Below the pieces are notes generated by a model. It was not told the DNA's origin, did no database searches, and saw nothing but the letters and a program-made list of their open reading frames with translations. Positions 58,167 through 64,000 of a stretch of DNA of 64,000 nucleotides are shown piece after piece (the stretch's first letter is position 1; each line of letters begins with the position of its first letter). The position numbers were made by a program, and so were the translations under genes. This DNA is from UBA1672 sp964351365. GTDB lineage: Bacteria > Pseudomonadota > Alphaproteobacteria > Micavibrionales > Micavibrionaceae. Location: positions 124,001 through 188,000 of the forward strand of contig CAYGNP010000001.1 of the NCBI GenBank assembly GCA_964351365.1. Reading direction: 5' to 3'.

Positions 58167-58622
58167 TTACTTCTCTTTTTTCGCTTTTGTTTCTTTTTTT
58201 GCCTTAGGCGCGTCTTTTTTGGCAGCTTCTTTTTTAGGCTTGGCCTTGGCTTTTTCTGCCTTTGCTTTTGCCGGCTTGTCTTTTGCCTTGCTTGCACCTA
58301 CTCCAATTTCTTCACCTGATTTTCTGGCAATTCTTACTTTTTTGCCGTCATTCAGAAGCTTGTATCCTACGCGGGTCGGCTTGTCTGTTTTTGGGTCCGC
58401 AACAGCGACATTCGAGATGTGAATCGACAGCTCTTTTTTATTAATGCCGCCTGGAGAAACTTGCGTCGGTTTCTGGTGTTTTGTTACCAAATTAACACCT
58501 TGAACGATGACGCGGTTTTCAGAGGTCAGGACCTTGAGAACTTCACCTTTTTTACCTTTATCGCGGCCAGTGATTACTATAACTTCGTCACCTTTTTTAA
58601 TTTTTAGTTTTGGCTGTGTCAT
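58167..58622 (-). CDS. rplX: 50S ribosomal protein L24 with Lys/Ala-rich C-terminal tail
   Basis: 151 aa against ~104. The KOW-type core (VIVITGRDKGKKGEVLKVLT, VIVQGVNLVTKHQKPTQ) ends near residue 108. The remaining ~43 residues are Lys/Ala repeats (KAKDKPAKAKAEKAKAKPKK). L24 starts 50S assembly next to the exit tunnel. The tail resembles the N-terminal extension of L30 and C-terminal tail of S17. Confidence 0.93.
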   Translation of the reverse strand: MTQPKLKIKKGDEVIVITGRDKGKKGEVLKVLTSENRVIVQGVNLVTKHQKPTQVSPGGINKKELSIHISNVAVADPKTDKPTRVGYKLLNDGKKVRIARKSGEEIGVGASKAKDKPAKAKAEKAKAKPKKEAAKKDAPKAKKETKAKKEK

Positions 58623-58624
58623 AG

Positions 58625-58993
58625 TTATAGCACCTCCGATGCGAGGGAAATAATTTTCAAATAGCCACCGGCACGCAGTTCACGTGTTACGGGGCCGAAG
58701 ATCCGTGTGCCGATAGGCTCACCGTTGTTGCTAATGAGCACACAGGCATTACCGTCGAAGCGGATTTTTTCACCATATTTGCGCTGCAGACCAAAGCGGC
58801 TGCGCACGATTACGGCGCGGCGAACATCGCCTTTTTTAACTTTACCGCGCGGAATTGCGTCCTTGACGGAGACAACGACAACGTCGCCAATATTGGCTGT
58901 GCGCCTGTGTGAGCCGCCGAGAACTTTAATGCACTGCACTTCTCTTGCGCCACTATTATCGGCCACGGCCATTCTTGATTGCATCTGGATCAT
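58625..58993 (-). CDS. rplN: 50S ribosomal protein L14
   Basis: 122 aa, exactly the usual length. MIQMQSRMAVADNSGAREVQ, VVVSVKDAIPRGKVKKGDVR and ISLASEVL at the end. Lies at the subunit interface and binds L19 and the silencing factor RsfS. Closely packed between rpsQ and rplX (2-bp gaps). Confidence 0.98.
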   Translation of the reverse strand: MIQMQSRMAVADNSGAREVQCIKVLGGSHRRTANIGDVVVVSVKDAIPRGKVKKGDVRRAVIVRSRFGLQRKYGEKIRFDGNACVLISNNGEPIGTRIFGPVTRELRAGGYLKIISLASEVL

Positions 58994-58995
58994 TG

Positions 58996-59427
58996 TTATT
59001 TATCCTTTTTCTTTGCCGGCGCTTTTTTTGCTGCTGGCTTTTTGGGAGCAGCCTTTTTAGCGGCTGCTGTCTTTTCAGCTTTTGCTGCTGGCTTCTTCTC
59101 TTTTTTAGCTGGAGCTTTCGCTTCTACTTTTTTTGGCTCTGCTTTTTTAGCTTCTTTTTTTGCTTCCGGCTCTTTCTCAATTTTTGCAGGAAGCTCTCCG
59201 TTTACAAGCACCGTCCATCTTTTGCTTTTTGAAATAGGGCGGCACTCAATAATAGAGACGCGGTCACCTTCTTTGAATGAGTTGTTTTCATCATGCGCTC
59301 TGAATTTACTGCTGCTTTTGATGTATTTTTTGTAAACAGGGTGCATGAAACGACGCTCTACCATAACCGTTACGGTTTTGTCGTTTTTTGCGCTGACAAC
59401 ATTTCCTTCTAATATGCGACGTGGCAT
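58996..59427 (-). CDS. rpsQ: 30S ribosomal protein S17 with long Lys/Ala-rich C-terminal tail
   Basis: 143 aa against ~84. Residues 1-85 are ordinary S17 (MPRRILEGNVVSAKNDKTVT, RFMHPVYKKYIKSSSKFRAH, VSIIECRPISKSKRW). The last ~58 residues are a histone-H1-like run (KKAAPKKPAAKKAPAKKKDK). S17 is an early 16S binder. The tail is the longest of the three basic tails in this operon. Confidence 0.93.
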   Translation of the reverse strand: MPRRILEGNVVSAKNDKTVTVMVERRFMHPVYKKYIKSSSKFRAHDENNSFKEGDRVSIIECRPISKSKRWTVLVNGELPAKIEKEPEAKKEAKKAEPKKVEAKAPAKKEKKPAAKAEKTAAAKKAAPKKPAAKKAPAKKKDK

Positions 59428-59441
59428 CTATATTGCTCCTC

Positions 59442-59663
59442 TTAAGCGGCTTTTTTCGCAGCGGTTTTTTGTTCCGCCTGGCGCTTTTGGTTTAAAATTG
59501 TTTTTGCACGGGCGATTGTGCGGCGATTCTTCTGAATTTGTGCCGTATTTTCCAATGCGCCTTGTGCCTTTTGAAAACGCGCATTAAATTGCTGTTTGCG
59601 AAGATCAAGAATGATCTTTACCAGCTCGTCTTCGGATTTTGATCTTAGCTCTTCGATATCCAT
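59442..59663 (-). CDS. rpmC: 50S ribosomal protein L29
   Basis: 73 aa, slightly longer than 63. LRSKSEDELVKIILDLRKQQ and NRRTIARAKTILNQKR give the two helices; the end TAAKKAA is a short version of the basic tails. Near the exit tunnel, SRP contact. Overlaps rplP by 1 bp. Confidence 0.96.
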   Translation of the reverse strand: MDIEELRSKSEDELVKIILDLRKQQFNARFQKAQGALENTAQIQKNRRTIARAKTILNQKRQAEQKTAAKKAA

Positions 59664-60091
59664 TATGCTGCCTCTTCTGTTAAGCCTACGCGCTTGATGA
59701 ATCTTGTTTTGATTGGAAGTTTCATGGCGGCAAGGTCAAATGCCTCACGCGCTACTTCTTCCGGCACACCATCAAGCTCAAACATGATGCGGCCAGGTTT
59801 AACCCGCGCAGCCCAATATTCAGGTGAACCTTTACCCTTACCCTGACGGACTTCAAGGGGCTTTGATGTTACGGGAACATCCGGGAAAATACGGATCCAC
59901 ACTTTGCCCTGACGCTTCATGCAACGGGTGATCGCACGACGCGCTGCCTCGATCTGGCGTGCGGTAATACGGTCGGGTGTGAGGGCCTTCAAACCATAGG
60001 CACCATAAGCAAGATCAGTCCCGCCCTTGGCATTGCCATGGATGCGGCCCTTAAATTGCTTGCGATGTTTAAACTTTTTAGGACTTAACAT
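59663..60091 (-). CDS. rplP: 50S ribosomal protein L16
   Basis: 142 aa (E. coli 136). I use the ATG at 60091 giving MLSPKKFKHRKQFKGRIHGN, the universal start; a start at 60139 would add 16 unrelated residues. RIFPDVPVTSKPLEVRQGKG and EYWAARVKPGRIMFELDGV are typical. Organises the A-site region. An unusual 180-bp gap with a hairpin separates it from rpsC. Confidence 0.96.
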   Translation of the reverse strand: MLSPKKFKHRKQFKGRIHGNAKGGTDLAYGAYGLKALTPDRITARQIEAARRAITRCMKRQGKVWIRIFPDVPVTSKPLEVRQGKGKGSPEYWAARVKPGRIMFELDGVPEEVAREAFDLAAMKLPIKTRFIKRVGLTEEAA

Positions 60092-60233
60092 GTCTTTTTC
60101 TTTCTCAAGCTGAGCGTAAAACGCAAAAATCTCAATCACATGGACTTTTTATCTTTATTGATAAGAGTTCCCATATGGTGCTTTTTTTACAAAGCTAAAC
60201 GTAAATTTGGGCGAACATATCGCACTTTTATCT

Positions 60234-60263
60234 AAAAATCCAGCATTTTATTGCTGAATTTTT
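60234..60263 (-). terminator. Terminator-like hairpin inside the S10 operon
   Basis: AAAAATCCAGCA (60234-60245) and TGCTGAATTTTT (60252-60263) pair over 12 positions with one G-T, 6-nt loop. On the minus strand it ends in a T-run directly after rpsC. Could act as an attenuator between rpsC and rplP. No strong promoter is seen in the rest of the gap. Confidence 0.55.
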
Positions 60264-60271
60264 AAAAAACT

Positions 60272-60958
60272 TTAACCTCTAGGCATTCCGCCCTGTGCAT
60301 CTGAAATGCGCTTGTCGCGGGCCATTGGATCATTTTCCATGATATCGCCCTTATACAGCCAAATCTTAACACCAATAATACCAAAAGTTGTCAGCGCTTC
60401 TGCCGTTCCGTAGTCAACATCGGCGCGCAAAGTGTGCAATGGCACGCGGCCTTCACGGTACCATTCTGTACGGGCGATGTCTGCACCGCCGAGACGGCCA
60501 GAGACGTTAATCCGGATACCTTTTGCGCCAAAACGCATTGAGTTTTGCACGGCGCGCTTCATCGCGCGGCGGAAAGAGACGCGGCGTTCGAGCTGCTGGG
60601 CGACGCCTTCGGCAACCAATTGTGCATCCACCTCGGGCTTGCGGACTTCAACGATGTTTAATCCGACTTCGCCTTTTGCGATGCGGGAGAGTTTCTGACG
60701 CAATTTTTCGATATCGGCTCCTTTTTTGCCGATGATCACACCCGGACGCGCAGTATGCACAGTGACTTTTGTTGTCTTTGCAGCACGCTCAATCACGACT
60801 TTGCTGATGCCGGCAGCTTTGAGGTGCTCGAGCACATATTCGCGCAGTTTCAGGTCATCGACCAGTTTGTCCGCATAATCACGACCCGCGTACCAGCGAG
60901 AGTCCCATGTACGGTTGATTCCGACGCGTAAGCCGATTGGATTGATTTTCTGTCCCAT
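60272..60958 (-). CDS. rpsC: 30S ribosomal protein S3
   Basis: 228 aa. MGQKINPIGLRVGINRTWDS start, KH domain with GVIIGKKGADIEKLRQKLSR, and the C-terminal VSGRLGGADIARTEWYREGR to DVDYGTAEALTTFGIIGVKI. Forms the mRNA entry helicase. Followed by the hairpin at 60234. Confidence 0.98.
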   Translation of the reverse strand: MGQKINPIGLRVGINRTWDSRWYAGRDYADKLVDDLKLREYVLEHLKAAGISKVVIERAAKTTKVTVHTARPGVIIGKKGADIEKLRQKLSRIAKGEVGLNIVEVRKPEVDAQLVAEGVAQQLERRVSFRRAMKRAVQNSMRFGAKGIRINVSGRLGGADIARTEWYREGRVPLHTLRADVDYGTAEALTTFGIIGVKIWLYKGDIMENDPMARDKRISDAQGGMPRG

Positions 60959-60961
60959 AAA

Positions 60962-61339
60962 TTAAGCCTCTTCTGCTTCTTTAACGATGATAGTCATATT
61001 GCTGATTGTTTTCAGGATTCGGTTTCCGCGGCCACGGCCACGTGCATGAAAGCGTTTCATTGTAATGCTTTTGCCGACATATGCTTCAGAAATAATCAAA
61101 CGGTCAACATCCAGGCCGTGATTGTTTTCTGCGTTTGCGACGGCAGATTGCAACAATTTACGAACATCTTCGGCGATGCGGCGATTTGAGAATTGCAAAT
61201 CAACCAGCGCACGGGATGCGTTTTTGCCACGAATGGTGCGCGCCAGCAGATTTAGCTTCTGCGGGGATGTGCCCATATGTTTTGCAAAAGCACGCACTTC
61301 GCCCTCTTTTGTCCGTTTTGGGTTTGATGATTGTCCCAT
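60962..61339 (-). CDS. rplV: 50S ribosomal protein L22
   Basis: 125 aa. MGTSPQKLNLLARTIRGKNA, ALVDLQFSNRRIAEDVRKLL, and MKRFHARGRGRGNRILKTIS with the tunnel-lining beta-hairpin. A short N-terminal addition to the usual 110 residues. 40 bp after rpsS. Confidence 0.97.
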   Translation of the reverse strand: MGQSSNPKRTKEGEVRAFAKHMGTSPQKLNLLARTIRGKNASRALVDLQFSNRRIAEDVRKLLQSAVANAENNHGLDVDRLIISEAYVGKSITMKRFHARGRGRGNRILKTISNMTIIVKEAEEA

Positions 61340-61379
61340 TTTTTTCTTCCTTACCTTAAAACCTTAACTTTTCTTCGGT

Positions 61380-61658
61380 CTATTTCTTCACTACTTTTTT
61401 GTCTGCGCCGTGTCCGAGATATGTACGGGTTGGAGCAAACTCGCCCAGTTTATGCCCGATCATCTGGTCGGAGACAACAACAGGAATGAATTTTTTCCCA
61501 TTATGCACACCAAATGTCAGACCAATCATGTTCGGCAGAATTGTTGATCTGCGTGACCATGTTTTAATCACTGTGTTTTTGCCACTTGCACGGGCTTCCT
61601 CGACTTTTTTGAGGACGCTTTTTTCAACAAAGGGGCCTTTCCATACGCTGCGTGCCAT
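61380..61658 (-). CDS. rpsS: 30S ribosomal protein S19
   Basis: 92 aa, standard length. MARSVWKGPFVEKSVLKKVE, TWSRRSTILPNMIGLTFGVH and GHKLGEFAPTRTYLGHGADK. Forms the head complex with S13. Abuts the rplB stop with no gap. Confidence 0.98.
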   Translation of the reverse strand: MARSVWKGPFVEKSVLKKVEEARASGKNTVIKTWSRRSTILPNMIGLTFGVHNGKKFIPVVVSDQMIGHKLGEFAPTRTYLGHGADKKVVKK

Positions 61659-62486
61659 TTATTTCTTCCTTCTTTTAATGATGTATTTGTCACTCGCTTT
61701 GCCTTTTTTGCGGGTGCGATAGCCTTTTGTCGGGACACCCCATGGCGTAACGGGGTTACGTCCGCCGGAGGATTTCCCTTCACCACCACCATGCGGGTGG
61801 TCAACGGGGTTCATAACAACACCGCGAACGTGAGGCCTGCGGCCCTTCCAGCGGTTACGTCCTGCTTTACCCATATTGGTGTTCATGTGGTCCGGGTTAG
61901 AAACTGCGCCAACGCTTGCCATGCACTCAGACAGGACAATGCGCAATTCACCTGAGGCCAACTTGATCTGGGCGTAACCCTGATCGCGGCCAACGAGCTG
62001 CGCATATGTTCCGGCGGAGCGAATCATCTGTGCGCCTTTGCCGGGCTTAAGCTCGACGTTATGAATGATTGTACCGACAGGCATGTTTTTAAGCTTCATC
62101 GCGTTACCAGGCTTGATGTCAACCTTTTCTCCAGAGACAACTTTATCCCCTACTTTGAGGCGTTGAGGCGCCAAAATGTAAGCTTTCTCGCCGTCTTCGT
62201 ATACGATCAACGCGATAAAGGCTGTGCGGTTCGGGTCATATTCCAAGCGCTCGACAGTTGCGAACATATCAAATTTTGTGCGCTTCCAGTCGATGATTCG
62301 GTATTTGCGTTTGTGACCACCGCCCACGTTACGTGAGGTCAAACGGCCCATATTGTTACGTCCACCGGACTTGTTCAGACCTTCGGTTAACATTTTCTCC
62401 GGATCGCCCTTGTATAAATCCGAGCGGTCGATTTGCACCAGTTGGCGCATCCCGGGGGTTATTGGATTAAATTTTTTCAATGCCAT
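61659..62486 (-). CDS. rplB: 50S ribosomal protein L2
   Basis: 275 aa, standard. RNNMGRLTSRNVGGGHKRKY, GKAGRNRWKGRRPHVRGVVM and PVDHPHGGGEGKSSGGRNPV with the conserved His near the peptidyl-transferase centre. Essential for subunit association. 61 bp after rplW. Confidence 0.98.
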   Translation of the reverse strand: MALKKFNPITPGMRQLVQIDRSDLYKGDPEKMLTEGLNKSGGRNNMGRLTSRNVGGGHKRKYRIIDWKRTKFDMFATVERLEYDPNRTAFIALIVYEDGEKAYILAPQRLKVGDKVVSGEKVDIKPGNAMKLKNMPVGTIIHNVELKPGKGAQMIRSAGTYAQLVGRDQGYAQIKLASGELRIVLSECMASVGAVSNPDHMNTNMGKAGRNRWKGRRPHVRGVVMNPVDHPHGGGEGKSSGGRNPVTPWGVPTKGYRTRKKGKASDKYIIKRRKK

Positions 62487-62547
62487 TTTTTTCTTCCTTA
62501 CTTTTGCCCTTTATCGGCGGGCGACCATAGTTGCATTATGTTATCGT

Positions 62548-62862
62548 TTATACACCAGTTGCCGCATCAATTGTTTGGCCTTCTTCGAGGGTTACAATCG
62601 CTTTTTTGAAGTCAGAGCGACGGCCCTTTGCGCCTCTAAAGCTTTTGTTTTTACCCTTTTGAACCAAAGTGTTTACGGCTTTTACCTTTACATCGAACAG
62701 GACCTCTACGGCCTCTTTGATGTTTGGCTTTGTGGCATCGCCGGGCACTTTAAACGTAACCTGGCCATGCTGCGAGCCCAATGTTGCCTTTTCTGTGATG
62801 TGGGGCGCGCGAATAATTTCGTACATCCACTCAGCAGCTTGTTTTTTCTTTGCTTTCGCCAT
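62548..62862 (-). CDS. rplW: 50S ribosomal protein L23
   Basis: 104 aa. YEIIRAPHITEKATLGSQHG, FKVPGDATKPNIKEAVEVLF and GKNKSFRGAKGRRSDFKKAI. Main docking site of trigger factor and SRP at the tunnel exit. Slight N-terminal Lys/Ala stretch (MAKAKKKQAA). 4 bp after rplD. Confidence 0.97.
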   Translation of the reverse strand: MAKAKKKQAAEWMYEIIRAPHITEKATLGSQHGQVTFKVPGDATKPNIKEAVEVLFDVKVKAVNTLVQKGKNKSFRGAKGRRSDFKKAIVTLEEGQTIDAATGV

Positions 62863-62866
62863 GGTT

Positions 62867-63490
62867 TTATCCTTTCAACTTTTCAGTCAGGTCATTGACT
62901 GCGTCTTTTGTGAGTACGAGCACATCGCGGCGCAGTATATCGTATACATTTGCACCCTGGCTTGGCAGAACATCGATGCGCGGCAGGTTTGCCGTTGCGC
63001 GTGCGAAGTTTGCGTCCACCTCAGCGCCACCAACGATGAGCGCAGAGTTGAAACCAAATTTTGCGATTGCTTCTGCCATCGGCTTGGTTTTGTGTGTTTT
63101 TGCCGTTGCTTCATCGATGATGATCAGCTTGCCTTCTGCCGCTTTGGAAGAGAGTGCAATTTTCATCGCTAATTTGCGCAGTTTCTTTGGCATATCAATT
63201 GCGTGAGAGCGCACAACCGGTCCGAACATTGTCGCGCCGCCGCGGTCAATATTACGCTTTTTATCGCCTGCACGGGCGCGGCCTGTTCCCTTTTGGGAGT
63301 GCGGCTTTTTGCCTGTTCCGGACACATCGCAACGTTGCTTGGTTTTGTGATTACCGGAGCGGCGTTTTGCCAACTGGTAATTCACCATGCGGTGAAGAAG
63401 ATCCTGACGGATTTCAACGCCGAAGATGGAGTCATCAAGCGTAATATCGCCGGATTTCTTATTTTCTAATGTTTTTACTTCCGCTTTCAT
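62867..63490 (-). CDS. rplD: 50S ribosomal protein L4
   Basis: 207 aa, standard. VNYQLAKRRSGNHKTKQRCD, GTGKKPHSQKGTGRARAGDK (the tunnel loop) and the globular half RKLAMKIALSSKAAEGKLII. In E. coli L4 represses the S10 operon; the leader that would show this is off the window. 2 bp after rplC. Confidence 0.97.
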   Translation of the reverse strand: MKAEVKTLENKKSGDITLDDSIFGVEIRQDLLHRMVNYQLAKRRSGNHKTKQRCDVSGTGKKPHSQKGTGRARAGDKKRNIDRGGATMFGPVVRSHAIDMPKKLRKLAMKIALSSKAAEGKLIIIDEATAKTHKTKPMAEAIAKFGFNSALIVGGAEVDANFARATANLPRIDVLPSQGANVYDILRRDVLVLTKDAVNDLTEKLKG

Positions 63491-63492
63491 GA

Positions 63493-64000
63493 TTACTCTT
63501 CCTTGCTTTCTTCAGGGGCAGCAGCAGCGGCGTCTTGTTGTGCCGGCTCAGCGTCCTGTTTTGCGTTATCCTGGTTTTCCGCTTTTGGCAGCTCTCTAAA
63601 GCCTGCTGGCAATGGAATGCCTTCAGGTGCTGGTCTTTTCACGGCATCACTGATGAGAACCCAGCCCTGTTTTGCACCGGGGACGGCGCCTTTAACAAGG
63701 ATCAGGTTGTCTTCAAGATCAACGCCGACAATTTGTAGATTTTGTGTTGTCACGCGTTCTGCGCCCATGTGCCCAGCCATTTTCTTGCCTTTGAACACGC
63801 GGCCTGGGTCCTGGTTTTGACCTGTTGAGCCGTGTGCACGGTGAGAGATGGACACACCGTGAGAAGCACGCATACCGCCGAAATTGTGGCGTTTCATTGC
63901 GCCCTGAAATCCCTTACCGATAGATGTGCCTGTTACGTCAACATACTGACCAGCTATGAAGTGGTTTGCACCTAGCTCTGCCCCGACTTCGAGGATGTTC
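63493..64000 (-). CDS. rplC: 50S ribosomal protein L3, 5' end outside window
   Basis: Partial: about 168 C-terminal residues, running off the right edge. From the edge it reads NILEVGAELGANHFIAGQYV, then GTSIGKGFQGAMKRHNFGGM and HRAHGSTGQNQDPGRVFKGK with the Gln that is methylated in E. coli L3. The ATG at 63897 is an internal Met, not the start. The C-terminus has an acidic/Ala-rich extension (QQDAAAAAPEESKEE), unlike the basic tails of L24 and S17. L3 starts 50S assembly near the peptidyl-transferase centre. Confidence 0.95.
   Translation of the reverse strand, partial: NILEVGAELGANHFIAGQYVDVTGTSIGKGFQGAMKRHNFGGMRASHGVSISHRAHGSTGQNQDPGRVFKGKKMAGHMGAERVTTQNLQIVGVDLEDNLILVKGAVPGAKQGWVLISDAVKRPAPEGIPLPAGFRELPKAENQDNAKQDAEPAQQDAAAAAPEESKEE

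Noticed and set aside
1..64000. tRNA, rRNA, insertion sequences or prophage genes
   Set aside because: I checked the intergenic gaps and products by eye and saw no cloverleaf, rRNA core segment, transposase or phage structural gene. A covariance-model scan could still find a small RNA.

Overview
The window looks like a chromosomal segment of an alphaproteobacterium. The strongest evidence is the ribosomal block: S10, spc and alpha genes run on the minus strand with adk directly after secY, no rpmJ, and no rpsD between rpsK and rpoA. SapC, TamA/TamB, a CysN-CysC fusion and an HglS/ALDH7 lysine pair also fit. Base composition is moderate and intergenic regions are AT-rich. A Rhodospirillales- or Micavibrio-like lineage is possible, but I cannot fix the genus. 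I saw no rRNA, tRNA, CRISPR array, insertion sequence or prophage.

Layout. 1-4.6 kb: the end of an RND efflux pump, tamA-tamB for outer-membrane assembly, and an Rrf2-type regulator. 4.7-11 kb: sulfate reduction operon cysG-cysH-cysJ-cysI, then an MTA phosphorylase. 11-16 kb: an unknown membrane-anchored protein, a peroxiredoxin, divergent lysine-catabolism genes (ALDH7 and hglS), and a RHH/ParE-type toxin-antitoxin pair. 16-24 kb: uup, a fatty-acid desaturase, typA, and an ECF sigma factor coupled to a membrane VWA protein. 24-27 kb: a low-GC surface-polysaccharide cluster (O-antigen ligase and two glycosyltransferases). 27-31 kb: three unknown proteins. 30.6-36 kb: sulfate activation (cysD, a small membrane protein, cysNC, cysQ) and ugd. 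36-42 kb: SapC, an HTH/coiled-coil protein, a secreted Cys-repeat protein, an acyl-CoA dehydrogenase and a lytic transglycosylase. 42-48 kb: a tRNA methyltransferase, dimeric-type glycyl-tRNA synthetase, a tiny membrane protein, a DegP-type protease and panB-panC. 48-64 kb: the ribosomal block, read right to left from rplC to rplQ.

How the parts connect. The two sulfur operons together cover sulfate to sulfide: CysD/CysNC activate sulfate, CysH reduces it, CysJI reduces sulfite using siroheme from CysG, and CysQ clears PAP. Both operons carry the same 17-bp inverted repeat (TACA-N9-TGTA) directly upstream of a -35 box, and the Rrf2 gene diverges from one of them. This suggests one local sulfur regulon.

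Most unusual points. (1) Two tandem secreted HExxH paralogues, with their own terminator and promoter, split the spc operon between rplO and secY. (2) A family of ~78-bp paired palindromes recurs between genes, and one half-unit lies in frame inside uup. (3) Ribosomal proteins L30, L24 and S17 carry long Lys/Ala-rich tails. (4) CysJ lacks the helical connecting domain. (5) A secreted protein is built from three Cys-patterned repeats.
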